DNA from: Bradyrhizobium sp. 190
GTDB taxonomy: Bacteria > Pseudomonadota > Alphaproteobacteria > Rhizobiales > Xanthobacteraceae
Length of the DNA stretch: 64,000 nucleotides
Assembly (NCBI RefSeq): GCF_023073415.1
Contig: NZ_JADPJL010000029.1
Coordinates: 43,957-107,956 of the forward strand
Direction of reading: 5' to 3'
In this document: positions 7,562 to 17,419 of the stretch, one piece after another
Position numbering within the stretch: position 1 is the stretch's first letter
How the letters are laid out: each line of letters starts with the position of its first letter
Notes under the pieces: model-generated
Told to the model about the DNA's origin: nothing
The model's database searches: none
What the model saw: the letters and a program-made list of their open reading frames with translations, nothing else
Program-made: the position numbers and the translations under genes

Positions 7562-10519
7562 CTAATTCAGCGCCTCATCCAGCATCGCCTTGAGCTGCGC
7601 CTGGTGCTTCGACATCAAACCGGTGGCGGTTGCTGCCGACGCCGCACGGCCCGCGTAACGCGGACGCCGGTTCGGCGCATGGATCTGGTTCAGCACCCAT
7701 TCGAGATAGGGCTCGATGAAGTGCCATGCGCCCATGTTGCGCGGCTCTTCCTGGCACCAGACCACTTCGGCGTTCTTGAAGCGTGCAAGCTCCTGCACCA
7801 GCGCCTTGAGCGGCACCGGATAGAGCTGCTCGACGCGCATGATGTAGATGTCGTCGATGCCGCGCTTCTCGCGCTCCTCGTAGAGATCGTAATAGACCTT
7901 GCCCGAGCACAGCACGACGCGGCGGATCTTGTCGTCCGACGTGAGCCTGGTCTTCTCGTCGGGCTGCATCTGGGCGTCATCGTACAGGATGCGGTGGAAG
8001 GTGGTGTCCGCCCCCAGTTCGTCGAGCCGCGAGACCGCGCGCTTGTGCCGCAACAGCGACTTCGGCGTCATCATGATCAGGGGCTTGCGGATCTCGCGAT
8101 GCAACTGGCGCCGCAGCACGTGGAAGTAATTCGCAGGCGTGGTGGGATACACCACCTGCATGTTGTCTTCGGCGCACATCTGCAGGAAGCGCTCGAGCCG
8201 CGCCGAGGAATGCTCCGGCCCCTGCCCTTCATAGCCATGCGGCAGCAGGCAGACGAGGCCGGACATGCGCAGCCATTTGCGCTCGCCCGACGAGATGAAC
8301 TGGTCGAACAGCACCTGGGCGCCGTTGGCGAAGTCGCCGAACTGCGCTTCCCACATCGCCAGCGCCTTCGGCTCGGCCAGCGAATAGCCGTACTCGAAGC
8401 CGAGCACCGCCTCTTCCGACAATAGCGAGTTGATGACCTCGTAATGGCCCTGGTCGTGGCCGAGATGGTTGAACGGCGTGTAGCGGCTCTCGTCTTCCTG
8501 GTCGATCAGCACCGAATGGCGCTGCGAAAACGTGCCGCGCTCGCTGTCCTGTCCCGACAGCCGGACGTGGCGGCCTTCCTGCAGCAGGGTGCAGAATGCC
8601 AGCGCCTCGCCGGTCGCCCAGTCGATGCCGACGCCGTTGTCGATGGCTTTGGCGCGGTTTTCCAGGAAGCGCTGGATGGTGCGGTGAACCCGGAAGCCGT
8701 CCGGCACCTTGGTGATCTTGCGCCCGATATCCTTCAGGATGTTGATGTCGACGCCGGTGACGCCGCGGCGGGCCTCCTCTTCCTGATCTGCGGACTTGAA
8801 GCCCGCCCACTTGCCGTCGAGCCAGTCGGCCTTGTTCGGCTTGTAGCCGGAGCCGGCCTCGAGTTCGGCATCCAGCCGCGCGCGCCAATCGGCCTTGGCC
8901 TTCTCGACCTCGCCCTCGGTCATCACGCCGTCGGCGATCAGCCGCTTGGCGTAGATTTCCAGCGTGGAGGGATGCGAGCCGATGCGCTTGTACATTACAG
9001 GCTGGGTGAACGCCGGCTCGTCGCCCTCGTTATGGCCATGCCGGCGATAGCAGAACATGTCGATGACGACAGGCTTGTGGAACTTCTGCCGGAACTCGAT
9101 CGCGACCTTGGCCGCGAACACCACCGCTTCCGGATCGTCGCCGTTCACGTGGAAGATCGGCGCGTCGATCATCTTCGCCACATCGGACGGATAGGGCGAG
9201 GAGCGCGAGTAGCGCGGATAGGTGGTGAAGCCGATCTGGTTGTTGACGATGAAATGCAGCGAGCCGCCGGTGCGATAACCCTTCAGGTCGGACAGGCTGA
9301 AGCATTCGGCCACCACGCCCTGGCCGGCAAACGCCGCGTCGCCATGCATCAGCATGGGCAGCACGGAGATGCGCATATCAGGCGGATCGCCGTGCTGGTC
9401 CTGCTTGGCGCGAACCTTGCCGAGCACGACCGGATCGACGATTTCCAGATGCGACGGGTTGGCGGTCAGCGACAGGTGGATCCTGTTGCCGTCGAACTCG
9501 CGGTCGCTTGATGCGCCCAGATGGTATTTGACGTCGCCGGAGCCTTCGACCGCGTCCGGATTGGCGGAGCCGCCCTTGAACTCATGAAACAGCGCGCGGT
9601 GCGGCTTGCCCATCACCTGGGTCAGCACGTTGAGCCGGCCGCGATGCGGCATGCCGAGCACGATCTCCTTCACGCCGAGATTGCCGCCGCGCTTGATGAT
9701 CTGCTCCAGCGCCGGGATCAGCGATTCAGCGCCGTCGAGGCCGAAGCGCTTGGTGCCGGTGAACTTGAGATCGCAGAACTTTTCAAAGCCCTCGGCTTCG
9801 ACCAGCTTGTTGAGGATCGCGCGACGTCCCTCGCGGGTGAAACTGATTTCCTTGTCCGGACCCTCGATGCGCTCCTGGATCCAGGCCTTCTGCGCCGCGT
9901 TGGTGATGTGCATGAACTCGACGCCGAGCGTCTGGCAGTAGGTGCGCTCGCAGATCGCGACGATCTCGCGAAGCGTGCCGTATTCGAGGCCGAGCACATG
10001 GTCGAGGAAGATCTTGCGGTCGAAGTCGGCTTCGGTGAAGCCGTAGGTGCGCGGATCGAGCTCTTCGCGATCACGCTGTGCCTCGATGCCGAGCGGATCG
10101 AGCTTGGCGAAGAAATGACCGCGGATGCGGTAGGCGCGGATCAGCATCAAGGCGCGAACCGAATCGCGCGTCGCCTGGTTGACGTCGGCGGTCGATAGTT
10201 CGGCGCCCCTGGTCTGCGCCTTCGCAGCGAGCTTGGTGCCGACCGCCTTCTCGACGGTGATCCAGTTGCCGTCCAGCGCCGAGGTCAGTTCGTCGCGCGG
10301 GGTGAGTGGCCAGTTGTCACGGCCCCAGGAGGGACCCCCGGCGTTCTTCTGGACGTCGGCCGGGGTGTCTTTCAGGCTCTTGAAGAATTCCTGCCACTCG
10401 GCATCGACCGACGCGGGGTCCTGCTCGTAGCGGGCGTAGAGATCGTCGATGTAGGTGGCGTTGGTGCCCTGCAAAAAGGAAGAGAGGGCAAATGCTGCAT
10501 TCGCGTCCTGGCGAGACAT
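7562..10519 (-). CDS. sucA: 2-oxoglutarate dehydrogenase E1 component
   Basis: E1 decarboxylates 2-oxoglutarate with thiamine diphosphate and succinylates the E2 lipoyl arm. The 985-residue length is that of the homodimeric SucA type. The N-terminus carries the short E2-binding segment (FLQGTNATYIDDLYARY, about residues 15-32). The thiamine-diphosphate region shows GDAAFAGQGVVAE through VNNQIGFTT, and the GMPHRGRLNVL block typical of SucA is present. The C-terminal transketolase-like pyrimidine domain includes the EFGYS-type signature read here as FEYGYS. It is followed by sucB and preceded by sucD in one minus-strand block. The ATG at 10519 starts an ordinary N-terminus; no truncation or frameshift is visible. 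Confidence 0.97.
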   Translation of the reverse strand: MSRQDANAAFALSSFLQGTNATYIDDLYARYEQDPASVDAEWQEFFKSLKDTPADVQKNAGGPSWGRDNWPLTPRDELTSALDGNWITVEKAVGTKLAAKAQTRGAELSTADVNQATRDSVRALMLIRAYRIRGHFFAKLDPLGIEAQRDREELDPRTYGFTEADFDRKIFLDHVLGLEYGTLREIVAICERTYCQTLGVEFMHITNAAQKAWIQERIEGPDKEISFTREGRRAILNKLVEAEGFEKFCDLKFTGTKRFGLDGAESLIPALEQIIKRGGNLGVKEIVLGMPHRGRLNVLTQVMGKPHRALFHEFKGGSANPDAVEGSGDVKYHLGASSDREFDGNRIHLSLTANPSHLEIVDPVVLGKVRAKQDQHGDPPDMRISVLPMLMHGDAAFAGQGVVAECFSLSDLKGYRTGGSLHFIVNNQIGFTTYPRYSRSSPYPSDVAKMIDAPIFHVNGDDPEAVVFAAKVAIEFRQKFHKPVVIDMFCYRRHGHNEGDEPAFTQPVMYKRIGSHPSTLEIYAKRLIADGVMTEGEVEKAKADWRARLDAELEAGSGYKPNKADWLDGKWAGFKSADQEEEARRGVTGVDINILKDIGRKITKVPDGFRVHRTIQRFLENRAKAIDNGVGIDWATGEALAFCTLLQEGRHVRLSGQDSERGTFSQRHSVLIDQEDESRYTPFNHLGHDQGHYEVINSLLSEEAVLGFEYGYSLAEPKALAMWEAQFGDFANGAQVLFDQFISSGERKWLRMSGLVCLLPHGYEGQGPEHSSARLERFLQMCAEDNMQVVYPTTPANYFHVLRRQLHREIRKPLIMMTPKSLLRHKRAVSRLDELGADTTFHRILYDDAQMQPDEKTRLTSDDKIRRVVLCSGKVYYDLYEEREKRGIDDIYIMRVEQLYPVPLKALVQELARFKNAEVVWCQEEPRNMGAWHFIEPYLEWVLNQIHAPNRRPRYAGRAASAATATGLMSKHQAQLKAMLDEALN

Positions 10520-10654
10520 GATGGCGTCCTGGTAATTTTCGCTTTGCGCGTGGAAAACGGCGCTTTAGCCGGTCCGGAGGCCCGAACCAGCTCGGTAAAG
10601 CACCTCTACCCTATTTAGGACGGATATTCGCGCCTAAAAGAACCAAGGACTGAA

Positions 10655-11539
10655 TTAAGACTTCAACTTTTCGGCAAGGGTATGTCCGAGCCTCGCGGGC
10701 GACGGAGAGACCGTGATTCCAGCCGCTTCCATGGCCGCGGTCTTGGATCCGGCGTCGCCCTTGCCGCCGGAGATGATGGCGCCGGCATGACCCATGCGGC
10801 GACCGGGAGGGGCGGTAACGCCGGCGATGAAGCCGACCATCGGCTTCTTGCGGCCGCGCTTGGCCTCGTCCTTGATGAACTGGGCGGCGTCTTCCTCGGC
10901 CGAGCCGCCGATTTCACCGATCATAATGATCGAGGTGGTCTTCGGGTCACCTAAGAACATTTCCAGCACATCGATGAATTCGGTTCCCTTGACCGGGTCG
11001 CCGCCGATGCCGACCGCGGTGGTCTGGCCGAGGCCTTCCTGGGTGGTCTGGAACACTGCTTCATAGGTCAACGTCCCCGACCGCGAAACGATCCCGACGC
11101 TGCCCGGCTTGAAGATGTTGGCCGGCATGATGCCGATCTTGCATTCCCCCGCCGTCATGACGCCCGGGCAGTTCGGCCCGATCAGGCGCGATTTCGACCC
11201 GCTCAACGATCTTTTGACGCGCACCATGTCGAGCACCGGAATGCCCTCGGTGATGCAGACGATCAGCGGAATTTCCGCGTCGATCGCCTCGCAGATCGCG
11301 TCCGCCGCACCCGGCGGCGGGACGTAGATCACCGACGCATCGGCGCCGGTCTTGTCGCGTGCTTCGGCGACGGTGTCGAAGACCGGCAGGTTGAGATGCT
11401 TCGAGCCGCCCTTACCCGGCGAGGTGCCGCCGACCATCTGGGTGCCGTAAGCGATCGCGGCCTCCGAATGGAACGTGCCGTTCTTGCCCGTAAAACCCTG
11501 GCAGATGACTTTGGTATTCTTGTCGATCAGAACGGACAT
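10655..11539 (-). CDS. sucD: Succinate-CoA ligase (ADP-forming), alpha subunit
   Basis: SucD carries the phosphohistidine and the CoA-binding fold of succinyl-CoA synthetase, which makes ATP or GTP from succinyl-CoA. The 294-residue protein has an N-terminal CoA-binding Rossmann fold with the GFTGKNGTFH block (residues 15-24), GPNCPGV at about 121-127 and the phosphorylated histidine H251 in GHAGAIISGGKGDAGSK. It needs SucC as partner; the sucC gene lies upstream, but a DUF1579 gene separates the two, with 39 bp between that gene's stop and the sucD ATG. Length and motifs are normal. Confidence 0.97.
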   Translation of the reverse strand: MSVLIDKNTKVICQGFTGKNGTFHSEAAIAYGTQMVGGTSPGKGGSKHLNLPVFDTVAEARDKTGADASVIYVPPPGAADAICEAIDAEIPLIVCITEGIPVLDMVRVKRSLSGSKSRLIGPNCPGVMTAGECKIGIMPANIFKPGSVGIVSRSGTLTYEAVFQTTQEGLGQTTAVGIGGDPVKGTEFIDVLEMFLGDPKTTSIIMIGEIGGSAEEDAAQFIKDEAKRGRKKPMVGFIAGVTAPPGRRMGHAGAIISGGKGDAGSKTAAMEAAGITVSPSPARLGHTLAEKLKS

Positions 11540-11578
11540 GGTTGAGAACGCTTTCGTAGGTGACCGGGAACGATGGGT

Positions 11579-12055
11579 TTAGTGAATCCGCCGGTAGACG
11601 CCGGTGAGCACGTCGGCCCATCCTTCGGCATCAGGCGAGAACTGGATCTTCATGGTGTAGTTGTCGTTGTCGACGACTTCATAGACGTGGCGCGCATTGC
11701 CGCGCAGCGAGCCGCGGACGAGGATCAGCGACTTGCCGGCCCAGCCGCCGGAAGCCGGCGCCGGCGAGTAGTAGCCGAGCGAATCGTGCCAGAACAATTT
11801 GTAGGTCCGGTCGTCGCGGTCGTAGGTGAACACGCCGTGGGTCGCGAAGCTCTCTTTGCCGTCGCGCATCTGGCGGGTGTCCTGGATCAGATAGAAGCCG
11901 TTGAGATCCATCCGCGCGACCACATGCGAGGTCGCCGGACCGCCTGCGGTCCAGCGCGAGGGATAGACCACTTCCTCGCCGGTCCACTCGCCCGCAAAGA
12001 CCGCGAGCCGGCGGTGTTCTTCCAGCGGTGTCGGTGCGGCGAGATGGTCAGCCAT
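11579..12055 (-). CDS. DUF1579-family protein
   Basis: This 158-residue soluble protein resembles the DUF1579 family, a lipocalin-like beta-barrel group of unknown function. Visible marks are the early FAGEWTGEE segment, alternating aromatic and charged strands such as GFYLIQDTRQ and GVFTYDRDDRTYKLFW, and no signal peptide or membrane helix. It is wedged between sucC and sucD: its ATG (12055-12053) begins 2 bp after the sucC stop, and 39 bp separate its stop from sucD. It is thus almost certainly co-transcribed and possibly translationally coupled to sucC. A role in succinyl-CoA synthetase stability or ligand binding is only a guess from position. Confidence 0.8.
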   Translation of the reverse strand: MADHLAAPTPLEEHRRLAVFAGEWTGEEVVYPSRWTAGGPATSHVVARMDLNGFYLIQDTRQMRDGKESFATHGVFTYDRDDRTYKLFWHDSLGYYSPAPASGGWAGKSLILVRGSLRGNARHVYEVVDNDNYTMKIQFSPDAEGWADVLTGVYRRIH

Positions 12056-12057
12056 CG

Positions 12058-13254
<1,197 letters not shown>

Positions 13255-13350
13255 CTGGACGCTCCCCAAAACCCTTAGCAGCGAATTCTATAGTTCACCG
13301 GCATTGGTAGTTGGCATACCATATACCAATAGAACTGCAACCCTGAAACC

Positions 13351-13378
13351 GCTTTCGCCCCGGCGAAGGGGCGAAAGC
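13351..13378 (-). promoter_or_regulatory. Intercistronic hairpin between mdh and sucC
   Basis: GCTTTCGCCCC (13351-13361) and GGGGCGAAAGC (13368-13378) form a perfect 11-bp stem with a 6-base loop. It stands immediately after the mdh stop in the direction of transcription and lacks a following U-run, so it looks more like an mRNA-stabilising or processing hairpin than a terminator. Confidence 0.6.
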
Positions 13379-13387
13379 CGAATAAAA

Positions 13388-14356
13388 TCAGCGTCCGAGC
13401 AGGTCGGGCGCGATCTTCTTGCAGGCGTCGACCAGGCCCTGAACCGCGCCGACCGACTTGTCGAAGGCTTCGCGGTCCTTGCCGCCCAGCTCGATCTCGA
13501 CGATACGCTCGACGCCCTTCGAGCCGATGACGACGGGCACGCCGACATACATGTCCTTCACGCCGTATTCGCCGTTGAGATAGGCGGCGCAGGGCAGCAC
13601 GCGCTTCTTGTCCTTCAGGTAGCTCTCCGCCATCGCGATCGCGGAAGCGGCCGGCGCGTAGAAGGCCGAACCGGTCTTCAGCAGGTTGACGATCTCAGCG
13701 CCGCCATTGCGGGTGCGGTCGACGATCTCGTCGATGCGGGCCTGCGAGGTCCAGCCCATCTTGACGAGGTCGGGCAGCGGAATGCCGGCGACGGTGGAGT
13801 AGCGCGTCAGCGGCACCATGGTGTCGCCGTGGCCGCCGAGCACGAAGGCGGTGACGTCTTCGACCGAGACATTGAATTCATCGGCCAGGAAATAGCGGAA
13901 CCGTGCGGAATCGAGCACGCCGGCCATGCCGACCACCTTCTTGTGCGGCATGCCGGAAGCCTTCTGCAGCGCCCACACCATCGCATCCAGAGGGTTGGTG
14001 ATGCAGATAACGAAGGCGTCGGGGGCATACTTCTTGATGCCGGCGCCGACCTGTTCCATGACCTTGAGGTTGATGCTCAGGAGATCGTCGCGGCTCATGC
14101 CGGGCTTGCGCGGCACGCCGGCGGTGACGATGCAGACCTTGGCGCCGTCGAGCGCGTCGTAGGAATTGGCGCCGGTGAGATGGGCGTCAAAGCCATCGAC
14201 CGGCGAAGACTGCGCGATGTCGAGCGCTTTACCCTGGGGAACGCCCTCCGCGATGTCGAACATCACGACGTCGCCGAGCTCCTTCAGGCCGACGAGGTGA
14301 GCCAGCGTTCCGCCGATCTGACCGGAGCCAATCAAAGCAATCTTGTCGCGCGCCAT
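13388..14356 (-). CDS. mdh: Malate dehydrogenase
   Basis: This enzyme oxidises malate to oxaloacetate with NAD in the TCA cycle. The 322-residue protein is of the LDH-like MDH type found in alphaproteobacteria. It has the NAD-binding GSGQIGGTLAHL motif at residues 10-21, the substrate-binding arginines in AGVPRKPGMSRDDLL and the catalytic histidine in GGHGDTMVPL. It opens the mdh-suc block, with zapE about 250 bp upstream on the same strand. The gap to zapE carries a palindromic repeat. The ATG at 14356 gives the conserved N-terminus MARDKIALIG. Confidence 0.97.
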   Translation of the reverse strand: MARDKIALIGSGQIGGTLAHLVGLKELGDVVMFDIAEGVPQGKALDIAQSSPVDGFDAHLTGANSYDALDGAKVCIVTAGVPRKPGMSRDDLLSINLKVMEQVGAGIKKYAPDAFVICITNPLDAMVWALQKASGMPHKKVVGMAGVLDSARFRYFLADEFNVSVEDVTAFVLGGHGDTMVPLTRYSTVAGIPLPDLVKMGWTSQARIDEIVDRTRNGGAEIVNLLKTGSAFYAPAASAIAMAESYLKDKKRVLPCAAYLNGEYGVKDMYVGVPVVIGSKGVERIVEIELGGKDREAFDKSVGAVQGLVDACKKIAPDLLGR

Positions 14357-14523
14357 GGGAAATTTGTCCTTCTGAGACGAAGAGGAGGGGTGTGGATAAG
14401 GAAGTTGGATGGCTGGTTATCCCTTTCGAATGACCGGTTCAAGCCGGGGCGTGCCCAATTCTAAGGCCCCGCCTCGATTTCGGTCAGGTATGCCAGGAAA
14501 CTCCCGCTCCCGTCGCCCCCACC

Positions 14524-14601
14524 GTCATTGCGAGCGAAGCGAAGCAATCCATCTACCCCCGTGCGGAGAGGTGGATTGCTTCGCTTTCGCTCGCAATGAC
14601 G
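14524..14601. repeat. Palindromic repeat, family D (GTCATTGCGAGCGAAGCGAAGC)
   Basis: GTCATTGCGAGCGAAGCGAA with CAATCC and its inverse GGATTGCTTCGCTTTCGC with TCGCAATGAC form a hairpin of about 26 bp per arm. It lies between zapE and mdh. Only one copy is in this window. Confidence 0.85.
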
Positions 14602-14610
14602 GCTGAGAGA

Positions 14611-15795
14611 TTAGGTTTCCACCAGCCCGGTACTCGACCCGCTCGCGGCAGAATCCTTCCGCCCGTGCGGCAGCGCCAGGTAGGATTCCGAACTCATTTC
14701 GATCAACCGTGACGAGGTACGTTTGAACTCGTTGGCCTCAACGCCGTCGGTCGCCAGATACAGCGACACCGGATCGGCCTCGGCTGACGCCATCAGCTTC
14801 ACGGCATTGTCATAGAGCGTATCGATCAGCGAAATGAAACGCTTGGCGGCGTTGCGCTCGGCGTAATCCATCACCGGAATGCGGTCGATCAGAATGGTGT
14901 GATAGTCGTGCGCCAGCCGCAAATAGTCCGACGCGGCCAGCGGCGTTTCGCATATATCGGCAAAGGAAAATCGCGCGACGCCGTGCGCTGAACAGGGCAC
15001 GCGCAGAACGCGGCCCTTGATCGTGATATCGCGCGGCTTGCAGGGCGCATTGCCCGTCATCTTGCGCCAGGCGCGGTCGAGCGCGGCGCCGGCCTCATCA
15101 TCCGGCGGCACCAGCCACATCTTCACGCCGGCGAGCTTTTCCAGCCGGAAATCCGTGCGTGCATCGAGCCGCAGCACGTCCATGCGATCTTCGATCTGCG
15201 TGATGAAAGGCAGGAACAGCGCACGGTTGAGGCCACCCTTGTAGAGGTCTTCGGGCGCGACGTTCGAGGTCGCCACCACCACCGTGCCGAGCTCAAATAA
15301 TTTTGAGAACAACCGTCCCAGGATCATGGCGTCGGCGATGTCGGTGACGTGAAATTCGTCGAAGCACAACAGCCACGCCTCGTCGAAGATCGCGTTGGCC
15401 GTCAGCTCGATCACGTCGCCGTCCGCGATTTCACCGCGCGCGATGTTCTGGCGATAGGCGTAGATCTTCTCATGCGCCTCGGCCATGAATTCGTGGAAAT
15501 GGGCGCGGCGCTTATGCTGGACCTGAGACTGCTGAAAGAACAGATCCATCAGCATGGTCTTGCCGCGGCCGACCTCGCCATGGACGTAAAGCCCCCGCGG
15601 CGGCGGCTCGCTCTTGTCACCAAACAACCGGCCAAGCAGACTTAGCTTACGCACCGGCTTGTAGCTTGAAAGCCGCTCCTCAAGGGCTGCGAACGCTTCG
15701 GCGGCGTCGGCTTGCGCGGGATCGGCCTCGATTGCGCCGGAGGCGACGAGGGCCTTGTAGTGGGCATGGAACGAGGCGGGCGGGGTCGACAGCAT
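14611..15795 (-). CDS. zapE: Cell division protein ZapE (AFG1-type ATPase)
   Basis: ZapE is a P-loop ATPase that modulates the Z-ring at late division in E. coli; its eukaryotic homologue AFG1/LACE1 acts in mitochondrial protein quality control. The 394-residue protein has Walker A GEVGRGKT at residues 73-80, Walker B LLCFDEFHVTD, and the FSFADICE region near the C-terminal third. Its position just upstream of mdh-suc is usual in rhizobia. Length fits the family. The ATG at 15795 gives MLSTPPASF. The last 20 or so residues are Ser/Gly-rich and poorly conserved in style. Confidence 0.93.
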   Translation of the reverse strand: MLSTPPASFHAHYKALVASGAIEADPAQADAAEAFAALEERLSSYKPVRKLSLLGRLFGDKSEPPPRGLYVHGEVGRGKTMLMDLFFQQSQVQHKRRAHFHEFMAEAHEKIYAYRQNIARGEIADGDVIELTANAIFDEAWLLCFDEFHVTDIADAMILGRLFSKLFELGTVVVATSNVAPEDLYKGGLNRALFLPFITQIEDRMDVLRLDARTDFRLEKLAGVKMWLVPPDDEAGAALDRAWRKMTGNAPCKPRDITIKGRVLRVPCSAHGVARFSFADICETPLAASDYLRLAHDYHTILIDRIPVMDYAERNAAKRFISLIDTLYDNAVKLMASAEADPVSLYLATDGVEANEFKRTSSRLIEMSSESYLALPHGRKDSAASGSSTGLVET

Positions 15796-15868
15796 GGCCC
15801 CCTTTCGGCCTCAAGCGTACGGAAATTGCAAGCCTTGAATGGTGCTGGGGCTATGCAAATGAAGCTGC

Positions 15869-15957
15869 GTAGCCCGGATGGAGCGCAGCGCAATCCGGGG
15901 TTCTGTAACGAGCGGATAGAGTTGCCCCCGGATTTCGCTTCGCTCCATCCGGGCTAC
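15869..15957. repeat. Palindromic repeat, family B copy 1 (GTAGCCCGGATGGAGCG)
   Basis: GTAGCCCGGATGGAGCGCAG with CGCAATCCGGG and an inverted arm ending CGCTCCATCCGGGCTAC form a long hairpin. Other copies lie at 22553, 23401 and 62662. It is in the zapE-thpR gap. Confidence 0.9.
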
Positions 15958-15974
15958 GGCATCTGTGTTCTGGC

Positions 15975-16511
15975 CTACGCACTTAGCGCGTAGGAATCCT
16001 CGACCACATAGGGACCGCCGCCGGTGGAGGCGCGCGACGAAAACAGGACGAAGCGCGACGCCATGAATGTCCGGCTCGGAAAATAGCCGCGCACCGAGAG
16101 ATAATCGGCAACGTCCTGGCTGGATGCATCATGCAGCCGCGCCAGCGTCACATGCGGCGTGAATTTGCGCCCCTCGGGATCGAGCCCGATCCGCTGCATC
16201 AGCCGTTCGAGTTCGGCCTGCAGCTCGATCAGCGGCCGGCTCGGTTCGACGGAAGCGACCACCGCGCGCGGTTTCCTGCCGCCAAAGCTCTGCAGGCCCT
16301 GCACCTTGACCTCGAACGGCTTGCGATTGATCCGAAACAGCATCGAGGCGATTTCATTCGCCGACATGCCGTCGATATCGCCGATGAAGCGCAAGGTAAC
16401 GTGGTAATTTTCGGGGTCGATCCAGCGTGCGCCGGGAAGGCCGCCACGCAAATTGGAAAGGCTCTGGCCGATCTCGGCCGGAATTTCCAGTCCAGCAAAT
16501 AAACGCGGCAT
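15975..16511 (-). CDS. thpR: RNA 2',3'-cyclic phosphodiesterase
   Basis: ThpR belongs to the 2H phosphoesterases and opens 2',3'-cyclic phosphates on RNA ends. It was first described as a 2'-5' RNA ligase. The 178-residue protein shows both signature HxT motifs, HVTLRFIG (H37) and PHVTLARL (H120), spaced as in the family. It is probably cytoplasmic with no signal peptide. The ATG at 16511 gives the family-typical MPRLFAGLEIP start. It stands in the same direction as zapE but a repeat separates the two, so it is probably its own unit. Confidence 0.92.
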   Translation of the reverse strand: MPRLFAGLEIPAEIGQSLSNLRGGLPGARWIDPENYHVTLRFIGDIDGMSANEIASMLFRINRKPFEVKVQGLQSFGGRKPRAVVASVEPSRPLIELQAELERLMQRIGLDPEGRKFTPHVTLARLHDASSQDVADYLSVRGYFPSRTFMASRFVLFSSRASTGGGPYVVEDSYALSA

Positions 16512-16692
16512 CGCATGACTCCCGATGCTTGGGCATGACCTTGAAAAGGACCATGTCCTGTAACAGCGCCCGGTGACGAATCACCGATAGCTATTTTCTA
16601 CCCGACTTATGTGACTCTGCGAAGCGCGCGGCGCGAGCACACCGCAATGCTACGGAAAAACCTTTGGGTAACGTTATCAGTTGCTCCCTTTT

Positions 16693-17370
16693 TCAACTCC
16701 GTTGCCCGGAGATCGTGCCGAGAAATGCCTCCACCATAGGCAGGATATTCTTCACGATGACATCGATGCCCGCTGCGGTCGGATGCAGCCCGTCGGGCTG
16801 GTTGAGCTTGGCGTCGGCCGCCACCCCCTCCAGGAAGAACGGGTAGAGCGGCAGGCCGAAGGATTTGGAAAGCTCCGGATAGATCGCGTTGAAGCGCGCG
16901 GCGTATTCGCTGCCGTAATTGGGCGGGGCCAGCATTCCGCACATCAGCACGGCGATCTTGCGCGCCTTCAGCCGCGTCAGGATATCGGTCAGCGCAGCGC
17001 GGGTGACGGCCGGGTCGATCCCGCGCAAGGCATCGTTGGCGCCAAGTTCGAGGATGACCGCCTCGGTTCCCTCGGGGATCGACCAGTCCAGCCGGTCGCG
17101 ACCGCCGGAAGAGGTGTCGCCGGACACCCCGGCATTGATCATGTCGACCTTTATCCCCTTGTCGCCCAAGGCTTTTTGTAAACGCGCCGGAAACGCCGCC
17201 GAGGCCGGAAGGCCAAGGCCGGCGCTTAAGGAATCGCCGAGGACGACCATTTTGACCGGCTTGGCGGACGCGGTGGCCGGGACTTGAGCTTGGGCTTGAA
17301 CTTGGACTTGGGCCAAAACCGGCCCGGCCGTCATCAAAGCCACAATCAACACGCGTATGTGCGCAAACAT
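16693..17370 (-). CDS. Exported SGNH/GDSL esterase (TesA/arylesterase type)
   Basis: This is a periplasmic SGNH hydrolase like TesA (acyl-CoA thioesterase I, lysophospholipase L1). With the ATG at 17370 it is 225 residues with a cleavable signal peptide (about 1-20, ending VLAQ). Block I is GDSLSAGLG with nucleophile S47, the oxyanion block is GAND at 110-113 and the catalytic pair is DGLH (D193, H196). A QVQVQAQAQV run follows the signal. Longer in-frame starts reach into the divergent ABC gene and lack a signal peptide, so the shorter start was chosen. It is divergent from an ABC ATPase/permease pair, as tesA is from ybbA-ybbP in E. coli, which suggests a shared lipid or envelope role. Confidence 0.88.
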   Translation of the reverse strand: MFAHIRVLIVALMTAGPVLAQVQVQAQAQVPATASAKPVKMVVLGDSLSAGLGLPASAAFPARLQKALGDKGIKVDMINAGVSGDTSSGGRDRLDWSIPEGTEAVILELGANDALRGIDPAVTRAALTDILTRLKARKIAVLMCGMLAPPNYGSEYAARFNAIYPELSKSFGLPLYPFFLEGVAADAKLNQPDGLHPTAAGIDVIVKNILPMVEAFLGTISGQRS

Positions 17371-17419
17371 CCGTTTCAAGCCCTCGACCCGAGCGGTGGA
17401 AGTGCCATATGACCGAGCC

